From: Rhodanobacter sp. DHB23
Lineage (GTDB): Bacteria; Pseudomonadota; Gammaproteobacteria; Xanthomonadales; Rhodanobacteraceae
Assembly: GCF_014842975.1 (NCBI RefSeq)
Contig: NZ_JACYXK010000028.1
Coordinates: forward strand, 434,001-498,000
Length of the DNA: 64,000 nucleotides
Reading direction: 5' to 3'
Shown one piece after another: positions 10,044-19,400 of this stretch. The stretch's first letter is position 1. Each line of letters begins with the position of its first letter. A model generated the notes under the pieces. It searched no databases and had not been told where the DNA came from. It saw nothing but the letters and a program-made list of their open reading frames with translations. The translations under genes and the position numbers were made by a program.

Positions 10044-11513
10044 TCAAGCGCGGCGGCGGACGGGTTCGCGGTTTATCTGCGTTGTGCGCAGCGGGCGCAA
10101 GTGCTGCGGCGCGGGGACGGATTCGCCCAGGGGCGGCGCACCGAACCAGGCCAGCCGCCCGGCCAGCGCGGCCACCTCGCCCAGTATCAACAAGGCGGGC
10201 GAACGCACCGCATGGGCCAGCGCACGTTCGGGCAGGTTGGCCAGCGTGCCGGTGACCACGCGCTGGTCGGGGCGCGAGCCGTTCTCGATCAGGGCGAACG
10301 GGGTGGTGGCGGCACGTCCGTGCGCAAGTAGCCGCTCGCGCAGGCTGTCGAGGCCGGCCACGCCCATGTACACAGCGAGGGTCTGGCGCTCCTGCGCCAG
10401 GGCGGGCCAGTCCAGCGTGTCCAGCGATTCGCGGCAGTGCGCGGTGACGAAGCGCACCGACTGCGCATGGTCGCGATGGGTGAGCGGCACGCCGGCGTGC
10501 GCCGCGCAGGCCAGCGCGGCGGTGATGCCGGGCACCACTTCATAAGGGATGCCGTGGCCGCGCAGGAATTCCAGCTCCTCGCCGCCGCGGCCGAACACGA
10601 AGGGATCGCCGCCTTTCAGGCGTACCACGCGGCGACCGGCGAGCGCATGTTCGAGCAGCAACGCATGGATCTCGTCCTGCGTGCTGTGGTGATTGCCGGC
10701 CTGCTTGCCCACCTCGATGCGCTCGGCGTCGCGGCGCGCCAGTTCCAGCACCTCGGCGCTCACCAGGCGGTCGTGCAGGATCACGTCGGCCTCGTTCAGT
10801 GCACGCAATCCGCGCAGGGTCAAAAGGCCGGCATCGCCGGGGCCCGCGCCCACCAGCACCACCGAGCCGGCCTGTCCGGCGGGCGCCGCACGCAGCGCCT
10901 GCTCGGCGGCAAGCGCGGCCTGCTCCGGCTGTCCCTTGCGCAACAGCGCGGCCACCGGCCCGGAGAACAGTTCCGTGTAGAAACGCCGCCGCGCGGCGAG
11001 ATCGGGATGGCGGCGGCGGATGCGCTTGCGCAGGCGCGCCGCCAGCTGGGCCAGCGGGCCCAGCGAATGGTCGAGCAGGGTTTCCAGCCGCTCGCGCACC
11101 AGCCGCGCCAGCATCGGCGCCGCGCCGCCGCTGGAAATCGCCACCACCAGCGGCGCGCGGTCGATCACCGCCGGCACGTGGAAGCTGGACAGTTCCGCGT
11201 CGTCCACCACGTTGACGAACACGCGCCGCAGGCCGGCCAGTTCGGCGACGCGGGCGTTGAGTGCGCGGTCGTCGGTGGCGGCCACCACCAGCCAGGCGTA
11301 CTCGAGCCACGCCGGCGAAAACTCGCCGGCACGGTGCGCGATGCGCCCTTGCCGCGCCAGGCGCTGCAGTTGCGGTGTCAGCGCGGACGCCCCCACGGTC
11401 ACCTGGGCGCCCGCCGCCAGCAGGGCCGCCGCCTTGCGCTCCGCCACGACGCCGCCGCCCACCACCAGCACGGCGCGTCGGGAGAGGTCGGCGAACAGCG
11501 GATACAGCTTCAT
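10044..11513 (-). CDS. cysG: sirohaem synthase, multifunctional CysG
   Basis: This 489-residue fusion makes sirohaem, the cofactor of CysI. The N-terminal module (about 1-150, with Rossmann motif [18 protein letters not shown]) is the NAD-dependent precorrin-2 dehydrogenase/ferrochelatase. A linker-dimerisation region follows to about 210. The C-terminal module ([20 protein letters not shown], then [15 protein letters not shown] and [21 protein letters not shown]) is the SAM-dependent uroporphyrinogen III methyltransferase. The protein is about 30 residues longer than E. coli CysG, mainly by a C-terminal tail. It is divergent from cysB and 58 bp upstream of cysK in the same direction. Confidence 0.94.
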   Translation of the reverse strand: MKLYPLFADLSRRAVLVVGGGVVAERKAAALLAAGAQVTVGASALTPQLQRLARQGRIAHRAGEFSPAWLEYAWLVVAATDDRALNARVAELAGLRRVFVNVVDDAELSSFHVPAVIDRAPLVVAISSGGAAPMLARLVRERLETLLDHSLGPLAQLAARLRKRIRRRHPDLAARRRFYTELFSGPVAALLRKGQPEQAALAAEQALRAAPAGQAGSVVLVGAGPGDAGLLTLRGLRALNEADVILHDRLVSAEVLELARRDAERIEVGKQAGNHHSTQDEIHALLLEHALAGRRVVRLKGGDPFVFGRGGEELEFLRGHGIPYEVVPGITAALACAAHAGVPLTHRDHAQSVRFVTAHCRESLDTLDWPALAQERQTLAVYMGVAGLDSLRERLLAHGRAATTPFALIENGSRPDQRVVTGTLANLPERALAHAVRSPALLILGEVAALAGRLAWFGAPPLGESVPAPQHLRPLRTTQINREPVRRRA

Positions 11514-11878
11514 GGCGCGCTCTTTGGCAATGCATTGGCGGAGCGGGCCACGCTACGCACGGCACCGCGGGTGCGGAAATGAATTTGGCGGCATGGCATA
11601 TGCCTGCGAAGCATGAAACCGGAACCGCCGGGCGCCAAGGAGCTTCACCACCCATCAATACAGAAGGAAGAAAGCACAATAAATCCATAAAACACTTTGA
11701 ACGTCTATACGTATAGACGTCCGAACAAAAAAGCATATAGACTCGCAAGCATGGCCAGCATCCACGCCAGGAAAGCATCATCCGGAACCGGACCGACACG
11801 AGGCCTGGCGATGCGATGTATGCGCGCGAAACACGCCGATTCGCCGCACATGCTCCCGCCCTGAACCACTGGACCGCC
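11514..11878. other. cysG-cysB divergent intergenic region
   Basis: These 365 bp carry no gene I can support. The central part (about 11650-11745) is markedly A+T-rich for this genome and holds a perfect 20-bp palindrome and a third half-site, so it is the likely shared control region. The flanks are ordinary GC-rich sequence. Confidence 0.7.
11701..11742. promoter_or_regulatory. 20-bp palindrome plus extra half-site, putative operator
   Basis: ACGTCTATACGTATAGACGT (11701-11720) is a perfect palindrome. The half-site TATAGAC at 11712-11718 is repeated directly at 11736-11742, 24 bp on. It lies between the divergent cysG and cysB genes in an A+T-rich patch. A CysB-type site is an obvious guess but the sequence is not a classical CysB motif. 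Confidence 0.55.
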
Positions 11879-12898
11879 ATGACCCTCACCCAGCTCCGCT
11901 ACCTCGTCGCCATCGCCGACTGCCGCCTCAACATCACCGCGGCCGCCGAGCGCGTGCACGCCACCCAGCCCGGCGTGAGCAAGCAGCTCAAGCAACTGGA
12001 GGACGAACTCGGCCTGCTGCTGTTCATCCGCAAGGGCAAGAGCCTGGATTCGGTCACCGACGCCGGCGCGCGGGTGATCGAACGCGCACGCATCATCCTG
12101 GCCGAGGCGCTGAACATCCGCTCCATCGCCGCCAACCTGCGCAACGAGGCGCACGGCGAGCTGCGCATCGCCACCACGCACACGCAGGCGCGCTTCGCCC
12201 TGCCCGCCTCCATCGCCGCGCTGAACCGCAGCTACCCGCAGGTGAGCGTGCACCTGCAGCCCAGCGGCGATGCCGAAGTGCTGGACCTGCTGGAGAGCGG
12301 CCGCGTCGACCTCGCCGTGGTGAGCACCTCGGGCGCGGCGCCGGCCGGCGGCATCGCCTTCCCCGCCTACCGCTGGAGCCGCGTGGTGCTGGCGCCGCAG
12401 GATCATCCGTTGGCGAAGCAGGGCCGCGCGCCCACGCTGGACGAACTGGCCGCGCAGCCGCTGGTGAGCTACGACTCCTCGAAGCGGCCGGAATCCTCGC
12501 TGCGCCGCGCCTTCGCCACGGCCGGGCTGGCGCCGCAGATCGCGATGACCGCCGCCGACGCCGACCTGATCAAGACCTACGTGCGCGCCGGCATGGGCGT
12601 GGGCGTGCTGGCCGAGATGGCCCTGCAGCCGGGCGAAGACGCCGACCTGCGCGTGATCGAGGCCGATGCGCTGCTGCCCCTGTGCACTACCTGGATCGTG
12701 CTGCGCAAGGACAGCGTGCTGCGCGACTACACGCTGGAATGGATCGCGCAGTTCGCGCCGCACCTCGACCGCAACGACGTGCGCCGCCAGCTCACGCTGG
12801 GCATCGCGCCGGAGAAGCCGCCGCGCGTGCCGCACTGGCGCGAACAGCTGGCGGCGACGCCGATCACGGCATCTCGTGCAGCCCGCATTCGCGCTTGA
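11879..12898 (+). CDS. cysB: CysB-type LysR regulator
   Basis: This 339-residue LysR-family regulator is expected to control cysteine and sulfate genes. The winged helix-turn-helix is at residues 1-60 ([15 protein letters not shown] then [20 protein letters not shown]), and [15 protein letters not shown] is typical of the CysB/Cbl subgroup. The effector domain (about 90-300) includes [11 protein letters not shown], the CysB ligand-site segment. The start at 11879 gives the canonical MTLTQLRYL; the longer in-frame form has no family match. It sits inside the cys island, divergent from cysG. Its last 35 bp overlap the 3' end of the convergent cysH gene. Confidence 0.92.
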   Translation: MTLTQLRYLVAIADCRLNITAAAERVHATQPGVSKQLKQLEDELGLLLFIRKGKSLDSVTDAGARVIERARIILAEALNIRSIAANLRNEAHGELRIATTHTQARFALPASIAALNRSYPQVSVHLQPSGDAEVLDLLESGRVDLAVVSTSGAAPAGGIAFPAYRWSRVVLAPQDHPLAKQGRAPTLDELAAQPLVSYDSSKRPESSLRRAFATAGLAPQIAMTAADADLIKTYVRAGMGVGVLAEMALQPGEDADLRVIEADALLPLCTTWIVLRKDSVLRDYTLEWIAQFAPHLDRNDVRRQLTLGIAPEKPPRVPHWREQLAATPITASRAARIRA

Positions 12899-13586
12899 GC
12901 CCGAAGAAGCGGGTGTCCTCGGCATCCATGCCCGGCTCCCAGCGCTGCGTGGTGTGGGTGTCGCCGATGGAGATGTAGCCCTGCTCCCATAGCGGGTGGT
13001 AGGGCAGGTCGTGCTTCTGCAGGTAGCGGCCCACGTCGCGGTCGCTCCAGTCGGCGATGGGGTGCAGCTTCCAGCGCCCTTGCCGCCATTCCACGAAATC
13101 GATGGCGCGGCGGCTGCGCGACTGGTCGCGACGCAGCCCCGCGAACCAGCCCTGCACGCCCAGTTCGGCCAGGGCGCGCTGCATCGGTTCGATCTTGCGG
13201 ATGCGGTTGTAGCGGTCCAGCCCCTCGATGCCCTGCTCCCACAGCCTGCCGTAGCGCGCCTCGGCCCAGGCACGGCCGATGGCCGGGCGATAGACCTTGA
13301 GGTTGAGCGACAGCCGCTCGCTGAGCGTATCGACGAACTGGTAGGTCTCGGGAAACAGGTAGCCGGTGTCGATCAGGATCACCGGGATGTCCGGCTCGTG
13401 GCTGCCGAGCAGGTGCAGCGATACCGCCGCCTGCGCGCCGAAACTGGAGGACAGCGCGTGCGCGCCGGGCACGTGCTCCAGCATCCAGCGCACGCGCGTC
13501 TCGGCGTCCCGCCGGCCCAGCCAATGGTTGAGCGCGAGCAGCGCCTCGGTGTCGTGGCCATCCACGGGGAGTTGCGGCGCGCTCAT
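12864..13586 (-). CDS. cysH: phosphoadenylyl-sulfate (PAPS) reductase
   Basis: This 240-residue enzyme reduces PAPS to sulfite using thioredoxin or glutaredoxin. The P-loop-like PAPS motif [15 protein letters not shown] is near residues 46-60, [10 protein letters not shown] follows, and the catalytic cysteine is Cys234 in KRECGLHE. The paired CC motifs of iron-sulfur APS reductases are absent, so PAPS is the expected substrate. Length equals E. coli CysH (244). The ATG overlaps the TGA of cysI by 4 bp, indicating translational coupling. Its 3' end overlaps cysB on the other strand. Confidence 0.95.
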   Translation of the reverse strand: MSAPQLPVDGHDTEALLALNHWLGRRDAETRVRWMLEHVPGAHALSSSFGAQAAVSLHLLGSHEPDIPVILIDTGYLFPETYQFVDTLSERLSLNLKVYRPAIGRAWAEARYGRLWEQGIEGLDRYNRIRKIEPMQRALAELGVQGWFAGLRRDQSRSRRAIDFVEWRQGRWKLHPIADWSDRDVGRYLQKHDLPYHPLWEQGYISIGDTHTTQRWEPGMDAEDTRFFGLKRECGLHEMP

Positions 13587-15268
13587 GCCACCACCTCTGC
13601 GGCGATCTTCCGGTTCTTCAGCACGCCGCTGCGCAGCAGGAAGTCGCCGAAGTGTTCATTGGGCGTCCGCTCCCCGGCGTAGCGGGCGAACAGGCCGTCC
13701 AGCGCGTCGAGCAGGGTCGCCTCGTCCACGTTCTCGCGCCAGGCCTGGTTGAGCCGCTGGCCGCTGAAGTCAGCGCCCAGGCGCAGGTCGTAACGGCCGA
13801 TCGCCCGTCCCACCAGCGCGATCTCGCCGAGGTAGGGCCGCGAGCAGCCGTTGGGGCAGCCGGACAGGCGCAGCAGGATGGGTGCATCGAGCAGGCCGTG
13901 GCGGTCCAGCAAGGCTTCCAGCCGGGGCAGCAGCTGCGGCAGGTAACGCTCGCTCTCGGCCATCGCCAGGCCGCAGGTGGGCAGCGCCACGCAGGCGATG
14001 GCATGGCGGCGGATGCCGCTGTAGCGGCGGTAGCCGCCCATGCCGTGCGCATCCACGATGGCATCGATGGCCGCACGGTCCGCCTCGGCCACGCTGGCGA
14101 TGATCAGGTTCTGGTTGCAGGTGAGCCGGATGTCGCCGGTGTGCACGCGCGCGATCTCGCGCATGCCGCTGAGCCAGCGCGCCTCCCCGCTGTCCACGAG
14201 GCGACCGGACTCCACCTGCAGGGTGAGGTGCCAGCGGCCGTCGTGGCCTTCGGTCCAGCCGTAGCGGTCGCCGTTGTGGTCGAAGTGGAACGGCCGCTCC
14301 GCCTCCAGCGCGAAGCCGGCGCGCTGCTCGATCTCCGCCCTCACTGCGGCCAGGCCATGGGTGTCGATGGTGTACTTGAAGCGCGCGTGCTTGCGCTCCT
14401 CGCGATTACCCCAGTCGCGCTGCACGGCGATGATGGCCTCGGACAGCTCCAGCAGGCGCTCCGGCGCCACGAAACCGATCACGCTGGCGAGGCGCGGATA
14501 CGTGGTGGGATCGCCGTGCGTGGCACCCATGCCGCCGCCGATGGCCACGTTGAAGCCCACCAGTTCGCCGCGCTCCAGGATCGCGAGCAGGCCGAGGTCC
14601 TGCGCGAACACGTCGACGTCGTTGAGCGGCGGGATCGCCACGCCGATCTTGAACTTGCGCGGCAGGTAGGTGGGGCCGTACAGCGGCTCGTTCTCCGCTT
14701 CGGCCGCCTCGCCCACCAGCTTCTCGCCGTCCAGCCAGATCTCGTGGTAGGCGCGCGTCCTCGGCTTGAGATGCTCGGACAGCCTGGCCGCCCAGGCATA
14801 GGCCTCGGCATGCGCCTGCGACTGCACCGGGTTGGTGTTGCACACCACGTTGCGGTTGACGTCGCCGCAGGCGGCGATCGTGCTGGCCAGCGCGGCGTCG
14901 ATGGCGGCGATCGTCGGCTTGAGGTTGCGCTTGACGATGCCGTGCCACTGGAAGGTCTGCCGCGTGGTGATGCGCAGGCCGCTGGAGGCGTAGTCGCTGG
15001 CGATCCTGTCGAAGGCCAGCCACTGCGCCGGCGTCATCACGCCGCCCGGCAGGCGCGCGCGCACCATGAAGGCATAGGCCGGCTCCAGCTTCTGCTTGCG
15101 GCGCTCGTCGCGGATGTCGCGGTCGTCCTGCTGGTAGCTGCCATGGAACTTCAGCAGTTTGTCGTCGTCTTCGCTGATCGCCCCGGTGACCGGATCGGCC
15201 AGTCCTTCGGCGATGCTGCCGCGCAGGAAGCGACTGGCGGCCTTGATGTGTTCGAGATGGGAGGGCAT
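13583..15268 (-). CDS. cysI: sulfite reductase haemoprotein beta subunit
   Basis: This 561-residue subunit reduces sulfite to sulfide with six electrons passed from CysJ. The four cysteines binding the 4Fe-4S cluster and sirohaem are Cys426 and Cys432 (CVALPTC) and Cys471 and Cys475 (CPNGC), offset by exactly 8 from the E. coli enzyme. The sirohaem-binding arginine-rich regions ([12 protein letters not shown]) are present. The start [17 protein letters not shown] at 15268 is preferred; an in-frame extension to about 15397 is open, but it reads through the dispersed repeat pair B and has no family similarity. The middle gene of cysJ-cysI-cysH. Confidence 0.95.
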   Translation of the reverse strand: MPSHLEHIKAASRFLRGSIAEGLADPVTGAISEDDDKLLKFHGSYQQDDRDIRDERRKQKLEPAYAFMVRARLPGGVMTPAQWLAFDRIASDYASSGLRITTRQTFQWHGIVKRNLKPTIAAIDAALASTIAACGDVNRNVVCNTNPVQSQAHAEAYAWAARLSEHLKPRTRAYHEIWLDGEKLVGEAAEAENEPLYGPTYLPRKFKIGVAIPPLNDVDVFAQDLGLLAILERGELVGFNVAIGGGMGATHGDPTTYPRLASVIGFVAPERLLELSEAIIAVQRDWGNREERKHARFKYTIDTHGLAAVRAEIEQRAGFALEAERPFHFDHNGDRYGWTEGHDGRWHLTLQVESGRLVDSGEARWLSGMREIARVHTGDIRLTCNQNLIIASVAEADRAAIDAIVDAHGMGGYRRYSGIRRHAIACVALPTCGLAMAESERYLPQLLPRLEALLDRHGLLDAPILLRLSGCPNGCSRPYLGEIALVGRAIGRYDLRLGADFSGQRLNQAWRENVDEATLLDALDGLFARYAGERTPNEHFGDFLLRSGVLKNRKIAAEVVA

Positions 15269-15295
15269 GGGGATGGCTTGCTTCTTTTTGAAAGT

Positions 15296-15407
15296 GCCGC
15301 CATGGGTGGCGGCTTCTTGATACTCGCGCCCATGGACGAGCGCATGGATTCCTGGAGTGCAGCGATGGATGGCTGCTTTCTCGACTCTCGCGTTCACGGA
15401 CGAACGC
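15296..15407. repeat. paired repeat family B, copies B1 and B2
   Basis: Copies at 15296-15343 and 15359-15407 share a layout: an inverted repeat around CCATGG/GATGG (GCCGCCAT...GGCGGC type), a 12-13 nt spacer of the form TT.TTGA..CTC, then GCG..C-N6-G..CGC (GCGTTC...GAACGC in B2). The pair lies between cysJ and cysI. The same paired arrangement occurs at 53497-53610. Confidence 0.7.
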
Positions 15408-15418
15408 GGAAACAGCCC

Positions 15419-17245
15419 TCAATACACATCCCGCGCATATCGCCCCTCCTGCAACAGTTCGGTCAGCCAGCCGCGGGCGTCTTCGACGGACAGGCCGCCG
15501 TGCGTGACGGCCACTTCCACCAGCGCCTCATGAACATCCTTCGCCATGTGCGTGGCATCGCCGCAGACGTAGAGATGGGCGCCTTCGCGCAACCACGCGT
15601 ACAGTTCGCGGCCCTGCTCCCTAAGCCTGTGCTGCACATAAGTCTTGGCGGCTCCATCGCGCGAGAACGCGAGATCGAGGCGATTGAGCGCACCATCCTT
15701 GAGCGCCTGCTGCCATTCGACCTGGTAGAGGAAGTCCTGCGCGAAATGGCGGTTGCCGAAGAACAGCCAGTTGCGCCCGGTGGCGCCCACGGCCTGGCGC
15801 TCCTGCACGAAGGCGCGGAACGGCGCCACGCCGGTGCCGGGACCGATCATGATGATGTCGCGGCCGGCGTCGTCCGGCAGGCGGAAGCGCTCGTTCGCCT
15901 CCACGAACACCGGCACGCGCGTTTCATCGTCTGCGGAAGCGAGGAAGGACGAAGCCGCGCCGAAGTGCTCGCTGCCATGCGCGTGGTAGTTCACCACGGC
16001 CACGGTGAGGTGCACCTCGTCCTCGCCCACCGCCTTCGGGCTGGAGGCGATGGAATACAGGCGCGGCGTGAGCGGGCGCAGCGCCGCCACCAGTTGCTCC
16101 GCGCTCCAGTCCACCGGATGGCGGCGCAGCAGGTCGATGGGCTGGTGCGTGTCGAGCAGGCGGGCCAGCGCCTCGCGCTGCTCCGGTTCCAGCACGCGCG
16201 CCAGTTCCGCGTCACCACTGGCCGCGGCATGCGCGGCCAGCAGCGGGCGACTGAGCCTGGTCAGTTCGCGCTCCTGCGCCAGCCAGCGCGCCAGCGGCAG
16301 GCGGCGCCCTTCGTGCGCCACTTCCTGCCCGCCATCGAGGCGCAGCAGGCGCAGGTAGTCGTCCACCAGCGCGGGCGGGTTGCGCGGCCACACGCCCAGC
16401 GCGTCGCCCGGCTCGTAGCGCAGGCCCGAACCCTGCAGGGAGAGTTCGAGATGGCGCACCTCGCGATCGCTGTCGCGCGAAACGATGCGCTGGTTGTCCA
16501 GCACCTCGGCGGCAAACGGATGCTCGCGGCCGTGCAGCGCGCTGTTCACCGCGTGCAGGGCCGGGCGGGGGCTGACCACGCCCGAGGCCGCGGGAGCGCC
16601 AAGCACCTCGCGCGCCTTCTCCAGCACGCCGTCGCTCCAGCTTGCACTGGATGCCTCGAAATCCACGTCGGCCTCGCCCAGCCCGGCGAAGCGCCGCGCC
16701 CCCAGCTCGGCGAAGCGCGCGTCCAGCCGGCGGCTCACCGCGCAGAACTGCGGGTAGCTCGAATCGCCCAACCCCATCACGGCGAACTGCAGCTGCGGCA
16801 GCCTGGGCGCGCGCTTGCCGGTGAGGAACTCGACGAAGCCGATGGCATCGTCCGGCGGATCGCCGTCGCCCTGGCTGCTGATGACCAGCGCGAGATGCTG
16901 CTCCTGCGCCAGCTCGCGCACGGGATAGGCACCGGTGCGCAGCAGCCGCACGCCCAGCCCCGCCGCGGTGGCGCGCTCGGCCAGCCGTTCGGCCACCCGG
17001 CGCGAATTGCCGGTCTGGCTGCCGTAGAGCACGGTGAGGCGCCCGGCCGCGGCGGTGTTCGCCGCCTCGGGCGGGGCGGCGGCCGGCAGCGCGACGCGCG
17101 TGGCCTGCGCCGCCAGCGCGGCCGTCCACGCCGAGATCCAGTACAGGTCGGCCGGCGGCAGGCCTTCGGTCAACCGGTTCAGCAGCGCGAGCCGTTCCGC
17201 GGCAAGCGCCGGCGTCGGCAGGATCGGGCGTGTGGCAGCACTCAC
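15419..17245 (-). CDS. cysJ: sulfite reductase flavoprotein alpha subunit (GTG start)
   Basis: This 608-residue diflavin reductase passes electrons from NADPH through FAD and FMN to CysI. The flavodoxin domain begins LTVLYGSQTGNSRRVAERL (about 70-90); the FAD domain holds RLYSIASSPK near 390; the NADPH domain holds IGPGTGVAPFRAFVQER and WLFFGNRH; and the protein ends GRYARDVY, the typical CysJ tail with its terminal aromatic residue. GTG at 17245 is chosen because AAAAGGAAAG lies 5 bp before it and length then matches E. coli CysJ (599). The region just upstream carries the palindrome TTGGACGTCCAA. First gene of cysJIH. Confidence 0.94.
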   Translation of the reverse strand: MSAATRPILPTPALAAERLALLNRLTEGLPPADLYWISAWTAALAAQATRVALPAAAPPEAANTAAAGRLTVLYGSQTGNSRRVAERLAERATAAGLGVRLLRTGAYPVRELAQEQHLALVISSQGDGDPPDDAIGFVEFLTGKRAPRLPQLQFAVMGLGDSSYPQFCAVSRRLDARFAELGARRFAGLGEADVDFEASSASWSDGVLEKAREVLGAPAASGVVSPRPALHAVNSALHGREHPFAAEVLDNQRIVSRDSDREVRHLELSLQGSGLRYEPGDALGVWPRNPPALVDDYLRLLRLDGGQEVAHEGRRLPLARWLAQERELTRLSRPLLAAHAAASGDAELARVLEPEQREALARLLDTHQPIDLLRRHPVDWSAEQLVAALRPLTPRLYSIASSPKAVGEDEVHLTVAVVNYHAHGSEHFGAASSFLASADDETRVPVFVEANERFRLPDDAGRDIIMIGPGTGVAPFRAFVQERQAVGATGRNWLFFGNRHFAQDFLYQVEWQQALKDGALNRLDLAFSRDGAAKTYVQHRLREQGRELYAWLREGAHLYVCGDATHMAKDVHEALVEVAVTHGGLSVEDARGWLTELLQEGRYARDVY

Positions 17246-17258
17246 GTGACTTTCCTTT

Positions 17259-17275
17259 TGGACGTCCAAACGTCC
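17259..17275. promoter_or_regulatory. palindrome just upstream of cysJ
   Basis: TTGGACGTCCAA (17259-17270) is a perfect 12-bp palindrome, followed by another CGTCC copy to 17275. It lies 14 bp before the cysJ GTG start. It shares the GACGT core with the cysG-cysB palindrome, so the same regulator might bind both; this is inference. Confidence 0.45.
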
Positions 17276-17405
17276 ATTCGCACATGCTATTTCCGCCATG
17301 CCGATGTAAAGAAAACATTTATGGGCATGTGCTTATGCGGGTCGCTCATTTCCGGCACCCCGGCGCGCGTGTTGACATGCACCTGCCACCTTCCTGCGAG
17401 CACCG

Positions 17406-18155
17406 ATGAGCAACCTGCCGGAATTCCTCGTCTTCGCCCTCGTGGGCACCGCCGCGCAACTCGTGGACGGCGCGCTGGGCATGGCCTACGGGGTGACCTC
17501 GGCCGGCCTGCTGCTGGGGCTGGGCATGCCGCCGGTGATGGCCAGCGCCAGCGTGCATTACGCCGAGACCTTCACCTGCGGCGCCTCGGGACTGAGCCAC
17601 CTGCTGGCCGGCAACGTGCGGCGGCGGCTGTTCCTCGCCCTGGCGATCCCCGGCATCGTCGGCGCCCTGCTCGGGGTGTGGCTGGCCGTGCACATGCCGG
17701 CGCCGTGGATGCGCATCGCGATCACGCCCTACCTGCTGGGCATGGGCCTGTTCCTCCTGCTGCGCAAGGCGCGCCGCTCCGGCGAGCGCACCGAACCGCC
17801 GCGCGGCACCTCCCTGCTCGGCGTGGTCGCCGGTTTCCTGGATGCCGTCGGCGGCGGCGGCTGGAGCGCGATCGCCGCCACCGCCCTGCTCGCCCGCGGC
17901 CTGCAGCCGCGCGTGGTGATCGGCAGCGTGCATCTGGCCAAGTGCGCGGTGAGCATCGCCGCCAGCGCCGCCTTCCTGTTCGGCATCGGCGCCGGCCATG
18001 TGGTCGCGGTGCTGGGCCTGATCGCGGGCGGCATCCTTGCCGCGCCGTTCGGCGCGTTCTTCATCCGGCGCATTCCGGCGCGCGCCGCCACCGTGCTGGC
18101 CGGGCTGGCCGTGTTGGCGCTGGGCATCAACAATGTGGTGCGGATGCTGCACTGA
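17406..18155 (+). CDS. TauE/SafE family sulfite/organosulfur exporter-like protein
   Basis: This 249-residue membrane protein (DUF81/TauE family) has about seven to eight hydrophobic segments arranged as two similar halves. GTAAQLVDGALGMAYGVTSAGLLL in the first half and VVAGFLDAVGGGGWSAIAATALL in the second are the two family repeats. Related proteins export sulfite or sulfoacetate or import sulfur anions; direction cannot be read from sequence. Its position, divergent from cysJIH, supports a role in moving sulfite or another sulfur anion, perhaps to relieve sulfite stress when CysH outruns CysI. Confidence 0.85.
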   Translation: MSNLPEFLVFALVGTAAQLVDGALGMAYGVTSAGLLLGLGMPPVMASASVHYAETFTCGASGLSHLLAGNVRRRLFLALAIPGIVGALLGVWLAVHMPAPWMRIAITPYLLGMGLFLLLRKARRSGERTEPPRGTSLLGVVAGFLDAVGGGGWSAIAATALLARGLQPRVVIGSVHLAKCAVSIAASAAFLFGIGAGHVVAVLGLIAGGILAAPFGAFFIRRIPARAATVLAGLAVLALGINNVVRMLH

Positions 18156-18191
18156 CCAGGCATCCCCGGCGTTGCCGATTACAATGCGCGG

Positions 18192-19400
18192 ATGAAACCC
18201 GCCTCCGCTCCCCGCAAGCCCCCCCTTCCGATCGAAGTCCGCGGCTCCGCCCGCCAGCCGCTGGGCATGCCGCCCGCGCAATTCCTGCGCGACTACTGGC
18301 AGAAGCGCCCGCTGCTGGTCCGCAACGCCTTCCCGGATTTCGTGCCGCCGATCGCGCCGGAAGACCTGGCCGGCCTGGCCTGCGAGGATGGCGCGCTGTC
18401 GCGCCTGATCCGCCACGACGAAGCCCGCGAGCGCTGGCAGGTGAAGACCGGTCCGTTGGCCGAGGCCGACTTCGCCAGGACCGGCGATGCCAACTGGACG
18501 CTGCTGGTGCAGGACGTGGACAAGTGGGACGCCGACGTGGCTGCCCTGCTGGAACCCTTCGGCTTCCTGCCCGACTGGCGCGTGGACGACATCATGGTTT
18601 CCTACGCCGAGCCCGGCGGCGGTGTTGGCGCGCACGTGGATCAGTACGACGTGTTCCTGCTGCAGGGGCTGGGCCAGCGGCACTGGGCGATCAGCACCGA
18701 TCCCGATGCGCCGCGCGATTTCCGCCCCGACATCGAGCTGAAGCAGCTGCGCGAGTTCGAGCCCACCCACGAATGGCTGCTCGAACCGGGCGACATGCTC
18801 TACCTGCCGCCCGGCGTGCCGCACGACGGCGTGGCCTTCGGCGGCCCGTGCATGACCTTCTCGGTGGGCATGCGCGCGCCCTCGCAGGCGGAGCTGACCG
18901 GCGACCTCGCCGACTACCTCGCCGAGCGGCTGCACGAGGACCAGCGCTACGCCGATCCGGACCTCGCCCCGGCCAAGGCCCCCGGCGAGATCGACGCGGC
19001 CGCGCTGGCGCGGCTGCGCCAGCGCCTGCCGTTCGCCGCCGAGCTGGACGAGGAAACCCTGCGCGACTGGTTCGGCCGCTTCATCACCCGCTACCGCAAC
19101 GCGCAGACGCCGGCGCTGCCCGATCGCGCGCTGGACGAGGCCGCGCTGCGCAAGCAGCTCGCCGCCGGCGCGCGCCTGCAGCGCCACCCGTGGTCGCGCA
19201 TGGCGTGGAGCCGCGGCAAATCCGGCTGCACCTTGTATGCGAACGGCCAGGCCTGGCCCGCCCCGCCCGCGCTGGCGAAGCAGCTGTGCGCACAACGCGA
19301 GATCGCGCCCGGCACGGAGCCTCCGGCGGCGGCGCTTGCCCTGCTGCTGGCCCTGGTCAACGACGGCCACCTGGTGCTGCGCAAGGCGCGCCGCCGGTGA
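18192..19400 (+). CDS. roxA: JmjC/cupin ribosomal oxygenase (RoxA/YcfD-like)
   Basis: This 402-residue Fe(II)/2-oxoglutarate oxygenase is expected to hydroxylate an arginine of ribosomal protein L16, as YcfD does in E. coli. The iron-binding triad is His148 and Asp150 (GAHVDQYDVF) and His211 (PPGVPHDGVAF). The N-terminal PAQFLRDYWQKRPLLVRNAF is characteristic. The C-terminal winged-helix dimerisation region is about 230-400. Length is close to E. coli RoxA (373). It is 36 bp after the exporter gene. The downstream gene overlaps its stop by 4 bp. It sits directly upstream of the 2-oxoglutarate dehydrogenase genes, whose substrate it shares. Confidence 0.88.
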   Translation: MKPASAPRKPPLPIEVRGSARQPLGMPPAQFLRDYWQKRPLLVRNAFPDFVPPIAPEDLAGLACEDGALSRLIRHDEARERWQVKTGPLAEADFARTGDANWTLLVQDVDKWDADVAALLEPFGFLPDWRVDDIMVSYAEPGGGVGAHVDQYDVFLLQGLGQRHWAISTDPDAPRDFRPDIELKQLREFEPTHEWLLEPGDMLYLPPGVPHDGVAFGGPCMTFSVGMRAPSQAELTGDLADYLAERLHEDQRYADPDLAPAKAPGEIDAAALARLRQRLPFAAELDEETLRDWFGRFITRYRNAQTPALPDRALDEAALRKQLAAGARLQRHPWSRMAWSRGKSGCTLYANGQAWPAPPALAKQLCAQREIAPGTEPPAAALALLLALVNDGHLVLRKARRR

